Both the position numbers and the translations under genes were made by a program. This document shows positions 1-5,555 of a stretch of DNA of 5,867 nt, one piece after another; the first letter of the stretch is position 1, and the number at the start of each line of letters is the position of its first letter. Below the pieces are notes generated by a model. It was not told the DNA's origin and made no database searches. It saw nothing but the letters and a program-made list of their open reading frames with translations. Source of the stretch: Bacillota bacterium (GTDB lineage Bacteria > Bacillota > Bacilli > Bacillales_B > DSM-18226). The DNA lies in contig JAUZQA010000278.1 of NCBI GenBank assembly GCA_030705665.1, positions 1 to 5,867 of the forward strand. The letters are read 5' to 3'.

Positions 1-861
1 AGGATACGGCTTCGATACAAAACCAAGGTAGGAAGAAAAGGTAAATAAAGGACCAGGCACTGCTTGTGCTGCTCCATAGCCCGCTAGAAACTGTGCATTT
101 GTCATCCATCCTGTTGGTACCACGTCCTGTTGCAATAACGGTAGTACAACATGACCGCCGCCAAAAACCAATGCTCCCGCACGGTAGAAGCTATCAAACA
201 TGGCAAGTCCTTGATTATGAATGCCAAGCCTTAAGAGAGGTAATACAAAGAGAACGGCAAAGAACATCGTGAGAAAAACAATGCCTGTTTTTCGGCTGAT
301 TTTAAATTGCATTTGTTGGATTTCTTGCATCGTATCGTTTTTGAAGAATCTCCATCCAATGAGTCCTGATACGATAATGATGAGCACTTGCACCATTGAT
401 GTGGGAACCAGCATGGTGACAACAGCAGAAAGTATGGCGATTGTACCTTTCGTTTTCCCTGTTGCAAGCTTACTCGCCATACCCCAGACCGCTTGTGCCA
501 CAACCGCCACAGCGACAATCATTAAACCATGTAACCAACCTGCATGTTGGATATTTAGTCCCTTAAGCACCCAGGCAAAAATCATGAGTGCGATGGCAGA
601 AGGCAATGTAAATCCAAGCCAAGCCATAAGCCCTCCGATTAATCCAGCGCGTTGTATGCCAATGGCAATCCCAACTTGACTGCTTGCTGGCCCAGGGAGG
701 AACTGACAAAGTGCGACTAAATCGGCATAATTTTTTTCATCCAGCCACTTACGCCTCTTCACATACTCCTCATGGAAGTAACCTAAGTGGGCAATTGGAC
801 CTCCAAACGATGTAAGTCCTAAACGGGTCGAAACTTTTAAAACCTCCAGTATACGACTCAA
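1..861 (-). CDS. chrA: Chromate transporter ChrA, two-domain (long-chain) type, C-terminus cut by window edge
   Basis: This is an inner-membrane transporter of the CHR family. Characterised members export chromate, and sulfate-related roles have been proposed for others. The visible 287 residues carry the family signature twice. In the first half there is SFGGP (residues 18-22), then Y-F-H-E-E-Y-V-x-R-(K)-W, then LCQFLPGP (51-58). In the second half there is FGGGHVVLPLL (233-243) and QAVPGPLFTF (266-275). This internal duplication marks the long-chain type. Hydrophobic segments lie roughly at 68-107, 110-127, 140-170 and 192-212. Long-chain members are usually about 390-400 residues, so about 100 residues lie beyond position 1. 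The start is TTG at 861: AGGAGGGG sits just upstream with good spacing, and the only nearby ATG (868-866) is out of frame. The real substrate cannot be read from sequence. A gene-free leader and a terminator separate it from the next gene upstream, so it is probably transcribed alone or with genes beyond the edge. Confidence 0.93.
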   Translation of the reverse strand, partial: MSRILEVLKVSTRLGLTSFGGPIAHLGYFHEEYVKRRKWLDEKNYADLVALCQFLPGPASSQVGIAIGIQRAGLIGGLMAWLGFTLPSAIALMIFAWVLKGLNIQHAGWLHGLMIVAVAVVAQAVWGMASKLATGKTKGTIAILSAVVTMLVPTSMVQVLIIIVSGLIGWRFFKNDTMQEIQQMQFKISRKTGIVFLTMFFAVLFVLPLLRLGIHNQGLAMFDSFYRAGALVFGGGHVVLPLLQQDVVPTGWMTNAQFLAGYGAAQAVPGPLFTFSSYLGFVSKPYP

Positions 862-868
862 TGGGCAT

Positions 869-876
869 CCCCTCCT
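869..876 (-). promoter_or_regulatory. Ribosome binding site fixing the TTG start of chrA
   Basis: Read on the minus strand this is AGGAGGGG, a strong Bacillus-type Shine-Dalgarno sequence. About 7-9 bases separate it from TTG at 861, which opens the ChrA frame. An ATG lies in between at 868-866, but it is in another frame and too close to the site. This decides the start codon. Confidence 0.8.
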
Positions 877-899
877 AATCTTTGAATATGTTTTTCTAT

Positions 900-954
900 T
901 CGTTGTATCCCCTGTTGGGACTTCTCCAAAAATCCGCAACGAGCGCAGGGATGC
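900..954 (-). promoter_or_regulatory. Possible alternative hairpins in the chrA leader
   Basis: In the minus-strand RNA, AUCC-CU-GC (952-945) can pair with GC-GGAU (937-932) around the loop GCUCGUU, and UUUU follows: a weak terminator-like hairpin. The loop and right arm also hold UCGUUG (942-937), which is complementary to CAACGA (905-900). The two pairings share bases 937-942, so they exclude each other. This resembles an attenuator, but the stems are short (6 bp each) and the U-run is only four. No ligand or leader peptide is evident. Confidence 0.2.
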
Positions 955-986
955 TTTTTTCAATTAATGTATAACTATTTACTTAT

Positions 987-1015
987 AACATAAACTAAGA
1001 TTTTCACATCTTCAA
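987..1015 (-). promoter_or_regulatory. Candidate sigma-A promoter of chrA
   Basis: On the minus strand TTGAAG (1015-1010) is followed after 17 bases by TATGTT (992-987). Each box matches consensus at four of six positions, with ideal spacing. It would start a leader of about 120 nucleotides before the TTG. An alternative, TTTACA with TACATT at 16-base spacing, lies slightly further upstream. The region is so AT-rich that either match could be chance. Confidence 0.3.
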
Positions 1016-1177
1016 TGTATCTATTGTAAAATTAATGTAAATAAAAATAGATTAATATCCAGCCGATCTACCACAAATGAATCTAGTTTTATACAGCTGA
1101 AATGAACTGATAGAAATACAAAGTTTAAACTGGCATTCATATAACGCCTGGTGGTCTTAAAAAGGTAACTAATCATA

Positions 1178-1210
1178 AAAAAAACGCTGAATTCTTCTCA
1201 GCGTTTTTTT
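1178..1210 (-). terminator. Rho-independent terminator after the LssY_C gene (symmetric)
   Basis: CGCTGA (1185-1190) pairs with TCAGCG (1198-1203) around a 7-base loop. Seven A's flank it on the left and seven T's on the right, and these can extend the stem or act as the U-tract in either direction. It lies 46 bases past the stop of the minus-strand LssY_C gene. It therefore most likely ends that transcript before chrA. Confidence 0.85.
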
Positions 1211-1256
1211 ATACCCACTACTATTTCTTTAACGGCCATCTAACTGTTTAACATTA

Positions 1257-2048
1257 TCAAAGTAAAGCAAGGATTGGGGAAAGGATTTGGAAAACTCCTT
1301 GTTTTATAGATAGTGCCAATGACTGAGTAGAAAAATCATTTTTATTCAAAGGCTTTACAGCTAAAATGGCAATATTCCCGTCCATGAAATACCAATCTCC
1401 GCCGCCATTGAATCCAAAAAGGTTAGGCTGATCAAATGATACAATAAGTGAAGAATTCATAAATGGTTTTAAATCTTGTACAACCTTATTTCGCTCATTG
1501 TCTACAGAAGGTGAAATATGATGTGTGGGCAAATGAGTCCTGCCACTTAGTTCAATTCCGTGATCATAAGTAGCTGAACCTAGCCACACTTCTTCACCAT
1601 GGATAGTTGTAGCTGTTTTCCAAAGTCTAATGTGATCCCTAATTTGTACGGTATTGGTTGGTTTTTCAAAAGCTAAATCTTGCTTTCGACCATATAGATA
1701 TAGGTTGCTTACAGGAGCTTTAGGATACGGTAAATTCCTCAAGGAGTCTACCGCTATTTTTATACTTGTTTTATCACTTATGGGATCGGGGATTTCCCAA
1801 CCTGCTCCTTTAAAATAGCTGTTGATCGTCTGTTCGGGCCCCAAAATAAGGATATTAATTGGATCACCGGGGATTCCAGATTTGGTTGTAGTCTTTAAAG
1901 GATAGTCCATTTTTGATAAAATTGGACTCTTTTCAAACGGATAATTCTGTATAAACAGAGTAACTCCAGCACAGAAAACGAAAATGATTGCCAGAGTTAA
2001 AGAAAGCCGTTTGAGATATTTACGAAAAACCTTTTTTGCACGTGCCAT
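1257..2048 (-). CDS. Membrane-anchored LssY_C-domain protein
   Basis: This is a 263-residue protein with a basic N-terminus (RAKK...RKYLKR), one hydrophobic segment at about residues 15-34 and an outside-facing domain from about 58 onward. I recognise the domain as LssY_C, named after the C-terminal part of Legionella LssY. The basis is the ordered motifs GDPINILILG (61-70), AGWEIPDP (82-89), YPKAPVSNLYLYGRKQDLAF (108-127), RDHIRLW (137-143), VWLGSATYDHGIE (154-166) and THHI (175-178), followed by D183-x-E185-R186. In many bacteria this domain follows DedA or PAP2 membrane domains; here it stands alone behind one anchor. Its biochemical function is not known. Two in-frame stops (TGA, TAA) end the gene. 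The ATG at 2048 is the first start but has only a poor G-rich site upstream. It lies 75 bases after the exporter gene on the same strand with no clear terminator between, so it may be the last gene of that operon. Confidence 0.83.
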   Translation of the reverse strand: MARAKKVFRKYLKRLSLTLAIIFVFCAGVTLFIQNYPFEKSPILSKMDYPLKTTTKSGIPGDPINILILGPEQTINSYFKGAGWEIPDPISDKTSIKIAVDSLRNLPYPKAPVSNLYLYGRKQDLAFEKPTNTVQIRDHIRLWKTATTIHGEEVWLGSATYDHGIELSGRTHLPTHHISPSVDNERNKVVQDLKPFMNSSLIVSFDQPNLFGFNGGGDWYFMDGNIAILAVKPLNKNDFSTQSLALSIKQGVFQILSPILALL

Positions 2049-2123
2049 TTTATAAATACCCCCACTCCATTAAACAAGTATAACCTATCCTGTTGAATTA
2101 ACCTCATTTAGTTCCAATTCATG

Positions 2124-3512
2124 CTAAACTCCCCTATTACTCTTTTGATCATTGCTTATTTGACTTATTGAGCGATCCAACAACGTTAGGCCGACAAGAA
2201 CTGACCCTATTACTGTACAAAACAAGGCTAGATGATGAATACCTGCAGTTGTTGCGCCTGATTTTAAAAATAATCCGTTGGCTGCAGAGGCCAACATTGC
2301 TCCAATATACGCAGAGGTTCGGAGCAAACCGGAAGAGGATCCCATTTGTGCAGGCAGTGCTTGAAAATAAACGGCATTTTGATTTGCAAGATTAAGCAGA
2401 CCCTGTGGAACCCCCATTAAGAACGTGATTGCAACAAGCATATATATCGGACTGTTATTCCAAACCATAACCAACAATACAGACACTGCTAGCAAAACCG
2501 AACCACCCACCACAAGCTTTAAATGGATCGCTGGATTTTTACCCGTTATGCTTGAAATAATGAGTGCCGTCACAAACATTGGCAGGAGCAGAAAACCTGC
2601 AGTGGAAGGGGTTAAACTTCGGCTCTCTTCCAACCATTGTGTAAATCCATAAATGAAGCTGTACGCAATGACACAGGTCAACATGTTCCGTGCATAAGTC
2701 TTCAATAAGGGGGCATTCCCTGTCAATACACGTAAATCAATAAACGGATACTTTGCCCGCAGTTCCCTAAAGCTGAATAACACTCCAAAAACGAAGGAAA
2801 TTCCTAAGAAATATAATGTCGAACGATTAGGGCTCATCAAGAATAGCAAAGCTGAAAGTAATGTAATCGCAAAAAAAATGATCCCGATAAAATCAATCGT
2901 TGACGCTGGTTTTCCTCGGTCAGGCATAGTAATTCTAGGAAAACGAAGGTACCCGAGAAGGATACAGGCAATGGACAATGGAATATTGACTAAGAATGCA
3001 CTCTGCCATCCACCCCATTCAATTAACAATCCTCCCAAAATTGGACCGATTACCGCGATCGTCTGATTAGCTACAGCCAGAATGGTCAATACCCCGGCAG
3101 GGCTTTGTTCACCCGTTCGGTCTGCCTCCCTGCGGATTAGATACATGGATGCGGGATAGCCTGAACAGGTACCAAATCCAAGTAATACCCTTGCAACTAC
3201 TAACCACCATAAATCAGGAGCAAAGACGGCAATTAAACTTGAAATTCCAACTAAAGACGTTGAAATTAAAAAAAGAAGTCTAGGGCCATAAATATCAATC
3301 AGTTTCCCCACAACTGGCTGCCCAATTGCCGTTGCGAGATATAACGCTGATACGAGCCATGCCGTTTGAGAAGGCTGTGCACCAAATGCTTTCCCTATTG
3401 GAATCAAGGCAATGGAAATGATCGAGGAGTTGATTGGATTAAGAATCGAGCCTAAGACCATAGGTGCAATAAGTTTTTGATTAAAATGACTGATTTTACG
3501 AGTTTTGGACAA
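2124..3512 (-). CDS. MFS drug-type exporter, DHA2 (14-segment, EmrB/QacA) family
   Basis: This 462-residue proton-driven membrane exporter is inferred from fold and motifs. About 14 hydrophobic segments can be marked, the first at 15-38 and the last at 426-446. Motif A is GKLIDIYGPR (69-78) in the loop after the second segment. Motif C, the antiporter signature, is GPILGG (156-161). A third conserved region, around LNLANQNAVYFQALP with GSSSGLLRTSAYIGA (373-405), is typical of the second half of DHA2 proteins. Asn28 sits where QacA-like pumps carry Asp in the first segment. The start is TTG at 3512: GAAGGAAGG lies 8 bases upstream, an in-frame TAA sits just before it, and no other start codon lies between. 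It follows the isochorismatase-like gene by 44 bases and is very likely co-transcribed. From memory, this pairing resembles ywoC-ywoD of Bacillus subtilis, but orthology was not tested. The substrate is unknown. Confidence 0.92.
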   Translation of the reverse strand: MSKTRKISHFNQKLIAPMVLGSILNPINSSIISIALIPIGKAFGAQPSQTAWLVSALYLATAIGQPVVGKLIDIYGPRLLFLISTSLVGISSLIAVFAPDLWWLVVARVLLGFGTCSGYPASMYLIRREADRTGEQSPAGVLTILAVANQTIAVIGPILGGLLIEWGGWQSAFLVNIPLSIACILLGYLRFPRITMPDRGKPASTIDFIGIIFFAITLLSALLFLMSPNRSTLYFLGISFVFGVLFSFRELRAKYPFIDLRVLTGNAPLLKTYARNMLTCVIAYSFIYGFTQWLEESRSLTPSTAGFLLLPMFVTALIISSITGKNPAIHLKLVVGGSVLLAVSVLLVMVWNNSPIYMLVAITFLMGVPQGLLNLANQNAVYFQALPAQMGSSSGLLRTSAYIGAMLASAANGLFLKSGATTAGIHHLALFCTVIGSVLVGLTLLDRSISQISNDQKSNRGV

Positions 3513-3533
3513 ATCTGAAGCCTTCCTTCTTTA
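3513..3533 (-). promoter_or_regulatory. Ribosome binding site fixing the TTG start of the MFS exporter
   Basis: The minus strand reads GAAGGAAGG, 8 bases before TTG at 3512. An in-frame TAA lies just upstream, and no ATG or GTG occurs between it and the TTG. The next in-frame Met is residue 18, already inside the first membrane segment. The TTG start is therefore well supported. Confidence 0.7.
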
Positions 3534-3556
3534 GTAAAATGAAAGCCACTCCTTGT

Positions 3557-4126
3557 TCAATTGATTGTGTCAATCCAGTTTTGGACGCTTAATACATCTG
3601 CTTGACGAGGAAATACCTTCTCCATTAGAACCCGGTGAACCTCCGGGTCCGTATCAAGACAGGCATCAGCAAGCACTTTAATCTGATAATCTTTGTCCGC
3701 TGCCTCCCGTAAAGTCGATAGAACGACACCGCTTGTAGAAATCCCGCTGAGAACAAGCGTATCGATTTGTTGTGAACGTAAGATCACTTCAAGGTTACTT
3801 CCCGCGAATGCGCTAACGCGATACTTTGTTACAATCGGTTCATTAGATTTAGGTTGAAAAGATTCGTGAATTTGTGTGGCTAAATCAGATACGGTCATTC
3901 CACCAAATTTATAAATTGCTGAGAAGGCCTTATTTTGCGGACTAACCTCAGGGTAACCCTCGCTAAACCCTACCCTGACAAAAATAACGGGAATATTGTT
4001 TTGACGAGCAGCTTCAACCGCTTTATAAAACGGGTGAAGAACTTCTGTATTTTCTCCAAAACGGGATACAATACCATTTTGGAGATCCATTACTAACAAT
4101 GCGGTTTTCTTATTTTGATTTTGCAT
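3557..4126 (-). CDS. Isochorismatase-family hydrolase-like protein lacking the catalytic cysteine
   Basis: This is a cytosolic protein of 189 residues, a usual length for the isochorismatase-like fold (nicotinamidases, ureidoacrylate and other amidohydrolases, isochorismatases). ALLVMDLQNG (9-18) supplies the conserved Asp14, and TKYRVSAF (100-107) supplies the conserved Lys101. The nucleophile segment reads GISTSGVVLST (128-138). In cysteine hydrolases it is GxxTxxCVxxT, so Val134 replaces the Cys; the only cysteine is Cys156, elsewhere. The isochorismatases EntB and PhzD also lack the nucleophile, so activity without it is possible. The frame extends upstream to a GTG at 4177, but that codon overlaps the predicted transcription start and has no ribosome binding site. 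ATG at 4126 has AAAAAGGTGG upstream (12-base spacing) and gives the normal short N-terminus. It is the first gene after the tetR-facing promoter and lies 44 bases before the exporter. It probably modifies or breaks down the same compound, but the substrate is unknown. Confidence 0.88.
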   Translation of the reverse strand: MQNQNKKTALLVMDLQNGIVSRFGENTEVLHPFYKAVEAARQNNIPVIFVRVGFSEGYPEVSPQNKAFSAIYKFGGMTVSDLATQIHESFQPKSNEPIVTKYRVSAFAGSNLEVILRSQQIDTLVLSGISTSGVVLSTLREAADKDYQIKVLADACLDTDPEVHRVLMEKVFPRQADVLSVQNWIDTIN

Positions 4127-4138
4127 ACGTTGTAAATA

Positions 4139-4148
4139 CCACCTTTTT
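4139..4148 (-). promoter_or_regulatory. Ribosome binding site of the isochorismatase-like gene
   Basis: The minus strand reads AAAAAGGTGG, a fair match to AAAGGAGG, ending 12 bases before ATG at 4126. The spacing is a little long. It is nevertheless the only Shine-Dalgarno-like sequence downstream of the predicted transcription start, and it argues against the upstream GTG at 4177. Confidence 0.5.
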
Positions 4149-4171
4149 GGATTAAAATTAAATGGATAACT

Positions 4172-4193
4172 CTCCACTTTAGTTTAAATGGAG
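4172..4193. promoter_or_regulatory. Second, imperfect operator-like palindrome over the -10
   Basis: CTCCA (4172-4176) and TGGAG (4189-4193) are the ends of a 22-bp imperfect palindrome whose inner bases also largely match (TT with AA, A with T). It covers the -10 and start region, and its right half-site GGAG is also the left half of the perfect palindrome at 4190-4201. Three regularly placed GGAG/CTCC half-sites could allow two repressor dimers to bind, as in QacR. This is an inference from symmetry alone. Confidence 0.45.
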
Positions 4194-4210
4194 ACGTCTC
4201 CGCTTGTCAA
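4181..4210 (-). promoter_or_regulatory. Sigma-A promoter of the hydrolase-exporter operon
   Basis: On the minus strand the consensus -35 TTGACA (4210-4205) is followed after 18 bases by TAAACT (4186-4181), a four-of-six -10. Transcription should start near 4174, which leaves a leader of about 48 bases to the ATG at 4126. The GGAGACGTCTCC palindrome fills most of the spacer, so a repressor bound there would block polymerase. Confidence 0.7.
4190..4201. promoter_or_regulatory. Probable TetR-family operator, perfect 12-bp palindrome
   Basis: GGAGACGTCTCC is a perfect inverted repeat. It is centred in the spacer between the -35 and -10 of the operon promoter and about 45 bases before the divergent tetR-type gene. 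Such placement is standard for TetR-family repressors that control a neighbouring exporter. Binding by the product of 4241-4849 is inferred. Confidence 0.7.
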
Positions 4211-4227
4211 GAAATATTAGGATTTTC

Positions 4228-4235
4228 AGGATGTG
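4228..4235 (+). promoter_or_regulatory. Ribosome binding site of the TetR-type regulator
   Basis: AGGATGTG differs from AGGAGGTG at one base and ends 5 bases before ATG at 4241, supporting that start. I see no convincing -35/-10 pair for this gene. The best is TGGAGA (4189-4194) with AATATT (4213-4218) at 18-base spacing, which would put the operator over the -35 and allow autoregulation. Confidence 0.55.
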
Positions 4236-4240
4236 ATAGT

Positions 4241-4849
4241 ATGATAAATGATGAAAATACACCCCGTCCACGGACTGAGCGGCGTGATGCTGCAAAAAAT
4301 CGCCAGTTGATCTTGAATACAGCCCATAGACTATTTGAGCTATATGGTGTTGAACAGGTAAGCATGAATCAAATTGCCACAGAAGCACAAATAGGCCCTG
4401 GAACACTCTACCGCCGTTATCGAAATAAAGGTGAATTATGTCTTGATTTAATTAAAGACAGTATTGATCAATTTTTTGAGGATATGGTAACCTACTTGGA
4501 GGAGAATGCTGCAGCCCCTCCAAACCAAAGATTGAAAGAATTACTTTGCTTCTTTATTCGTTTCAGAGAAAAAAAGTCTCAGCTCTTAGCAGGAGTAGAG
4601 GAAAACAAGTCAACAAGCCCGCTTAAGCCACAATCCCAAAGCCCTATATATACTGAATTACATCAAATTGCAACCGGGCTTTTTGATGAAATGGCAGCAA
4701 ACGAGCAGACACACTCACTTAGTGTCTTTAAGGCAGATATGGTGCTTATGGCTTTAAAAAGTGATTCGTATTCTTTCCAAAAGAATGTACGTGGTTATTC
4801 ACCTGAGGAAATTTTGGAACTTCTTTATTCAACTTTCATTTCAGATTAA
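4241..4849 (+). CDS. TetR/AcrR-family transcriptional regulator
   Basis: This 202-residue DNA-binding protein has the normal length for the family. After a basic N-terminal tail (RPRTERRDAAKNRQ) comes the first helix ILNTAHRLFELYG (24-36), then the helix-turn-helix VSMNQIATEAQIGPGTLYRRY (40-60) and the typical RNKGEL (61-66). The rest is the variable ligand-binding and dimerisation domain. It contains an unusually polar, Ser/Pro/Gln-rich loop at about 123-136, whose ligand cannot be predicted. It is divergent from the hydrolase-exporter operon across 114 bases that contain a perfect palindrome inside the operon promoter. This context points to a local repressor released by a compound that the operon handles. 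The gene ends with TAA and is followed at once by a hairpin terminator. It could instead be an activator, but the operator position favours repression. Confidence 0.93.
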   Translation: MINDENTPRPRTERRDAAKNRQLILNTAHRLFELYGVEQVSMNQIATEAQIGPGTLYRRYRNKGELCLDLIKDSIDQFFEDMVTYLEENAAAPPNQRLKELLCFFIRFREKKSQLLAGVEENKSTSPLKPQSQSPIYTELHQIATGLFDEMAANEQTHSLSVFKADMVLMALKSDSYSFQKNVRGYSPEEILELLYSTFISD

Positions 4850-4860
4850 GTGATGTATGC

Positions 4861-4890
4861 AAAAAGGTTCCCTGATTTTGGGAACCTTTC
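4861..4890. terminator. Shared terminator between convergent genes (tetR and membrane protein)
   Basis: AAAGGTTCCC (4863-4872) pairs perfectly with GGGAACCTTT (4880-4889) around the 7-base loop TGATTTT. It lies between the tetR stop at 4849 and the stop of the minus-strand gene at 4898. In the plus direction the U-run is only UUU before C. In the minus direction five U's follow (4865-4861), so it should work better for the membrane-protein gene but can serve both. Confidence 0.8.
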
Positions 4891-4897
4891 AAAAAAA

Positions 4898-5503
4898 CTA
4901 AGGATTGATTCTTTGAACTAACCATTTTAAAAATACAGCCTTTGCTACGTATATCGGAAACGAATAAATGTATTTCCAGTTATCTAATTGATAAATATCA
5001 AGCCAAACCGTTAAAGGCTCAAAAATAAAAGTAAAAATAGCTGCCATAACTAAATTAGCGATTATAAATGATTTCCATTTTCTAAAAAATTGGTAAACAG
5101 TCATATGTGCAACGATAAGAATTCCGTTATCAACAGCAGCTAATCGTGGTACTACCTGTAATAATTTATAGGGATATGACCAAAAGTGAGCGTAAACACC
5201 TATATCGTCCATTAGTCCAACCAAAAGCATTAATAAACTCCCAAAAAGCACGATATCCTTTAATCTAGTTTTATCGACATACCTCCACCATAAAATCCAA
5301 GGAACAACAAATATGATCAAAAGTAACCACCATTGAAAGGTAAACAAATCGTGATGAAGCCAATAATCATTTTTCATTTCTGCAAGCTTATCTTCCAGAT
5401 TACTTATTTTTCCATAGCTTGGATAGGGTACATTCAACTTTTTCACTCTCTCGTTACTGATGGTTATTATTATCCCCATTTTTCTTTTTTTCATATTCAC
5501 CAT
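4898..5503 (-). CDS. Multi-pass membrane protein of unknown function (Bacillus-type)
   Basis: This is a 201-residue reading frame. It has a soluble N-terminal stretch with a short amphipathic part (NLEDKLAEMKNDYWLHH, 35-51) and about five hydrophobic segments at roughly 57-73, 84-104, 124-140, 146-168 and 179-195. Conserved-looking features are WW...PWILWWRYVDKTRL (to residue 81), a mid-membrane MDD (98-100), YQFFRKWKSF (137-146), FEPLTVWLDIY (161-171) and WKYIYSFPIY (176-185). I recall similar uncharacterised membrane proteins from Bacilli, perhaps labelled CBO0543 family, but I am not sure of that name. The start is uncertain. ATG at 5503 opens the longest frame but has no ribosome binding site. 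TTG at 5437 (residue 23) has GAGAGAGTG upstream, and Met43 (5377) begins near the recognisable part. A good promoter lies upstream at 5556-5585, so it is probably a single-gene transcript ending at the 4861-4890 hairpin. No function can be assigned. Confidence 0.72.
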   Translation of the reverse strand: MVNMKKRKMGIIITISNERVKKLNVPYPSYGKISNLEDKLAEMKNDYWLHHDLFTFQWWLLLIIFVVPWILWWRYVDKTRLKDIVLFGSLLMLLVGLMDDIGVYAHFWSYPYKLLQVVPRLAAVDNGILIVAHMTVYQFFRKWKSFIIANLVMAAIFTFIFEPLTVWLDIYQLDNWKYIYSFPIYVAKAVFLKWLVQRINP

Positions 5504-5526
5504 GCAACATAGTTTAAATGAAAATC

Positions 5527-5551
5527 CCTCACCCTTATAAAAAAAGTGAGG
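5527..5551 (-). other. Stem-loop at the predicted 5' end of the 4898-5503 transcript
   Basis: CCTCAC (5527-5532) pairs with GTGAGG (5546-5551). In the minus-strand RNA, U-G and U-A pairs (5542-5545 with 5533-5536) extend the stem to about 10 bp around a 5-base loop. It lies just past the -10 of the promoter at 5556-5585, so it would sit at the very 5' end of that mRNA. It could also be a weak terminator for the gene at 5622-5852, since GAUUUUCAUUU follows it. Confidence 0.45.
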
Positions 5552-5555
5552 ATAG

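Larger units (their letters stand above)
862..1177. other. Gene-free intergenic region with chrA leader
   Basis: No credible gene is visible on either strand in this stretch of about 315 bases. The part from about 960 to 1177 is very AT-rich and unstructured. The part from 895 to 960 is less AT-rich and contains short complementary segments that could fold in a chrA leader RNA (listed separately). A candidate chrA promoter lies at 987-1015. I see no recognisable riboswitch class and no small ORF with a ribosome binding site. Confidence 0.6.

Noticed and set aside
231..518. Minus-strand open frame of 95 codons inside chrA
   Set aside because: It is out of frame with the chrA reading and has no recognisable motif, so it is a shadow frame.
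221..679. Plus-strand open frame of 152 codons
   Set aside because: It lies entirely antisense to chrA, has no ribosome binding site and a composition typical of a reversed membrane-protein gene. The minus-strand frame carries all the ChrA motifs.
866..868. ATG just after the chrA ribosome binding site
   Set aside because: It opens a different frame that gives no ChrA-like sequence, and it is too close to the Shine-Dalgarno. TTG at 861 opens the conserved frame at proper spacing.
2049..2123. Possible separate promoter for the LssY_C gene (TATACT or TTTAAT as -10)
   Set aside because: No acceptable -35 lies at 16-18 bases from either box (best TTCAAC, three of six), so I do not list a promoter here.
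2168..3066. Three plus-strand open frames (2168-2395, 2425-2652, 2878-3066)
   Set aside because: All are antisense to the MFS exporter, short, and lack ribosome binding sites or recognisable motifs.
4127..4177. N-terminal extension of the isochorismatase-like protein to GTG at 4177
   Set aside because: The GTG overlaps the predicted transcription start and operator region, has no ribosome binding site, and adds 17 residues not expected before the ALLVMDLQ strand.
4179..4406. Minus-strand open frame opposite the start of the tetR gene
   Set aside because: It is antisense to the TetR helix-turn-helix coding region and overlaps the divergent promoter. It has no family features.
4180..5520. Shared 11-mer TAGTTTAAATG at 4180-4190 and 5510-5520
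   Set aside because: Shared AT-rich 11-mers are expected by chance in a window of this size. The second copy is not flanked by GGAG/CTCC half-sites, so it is not evidence for a second operator.
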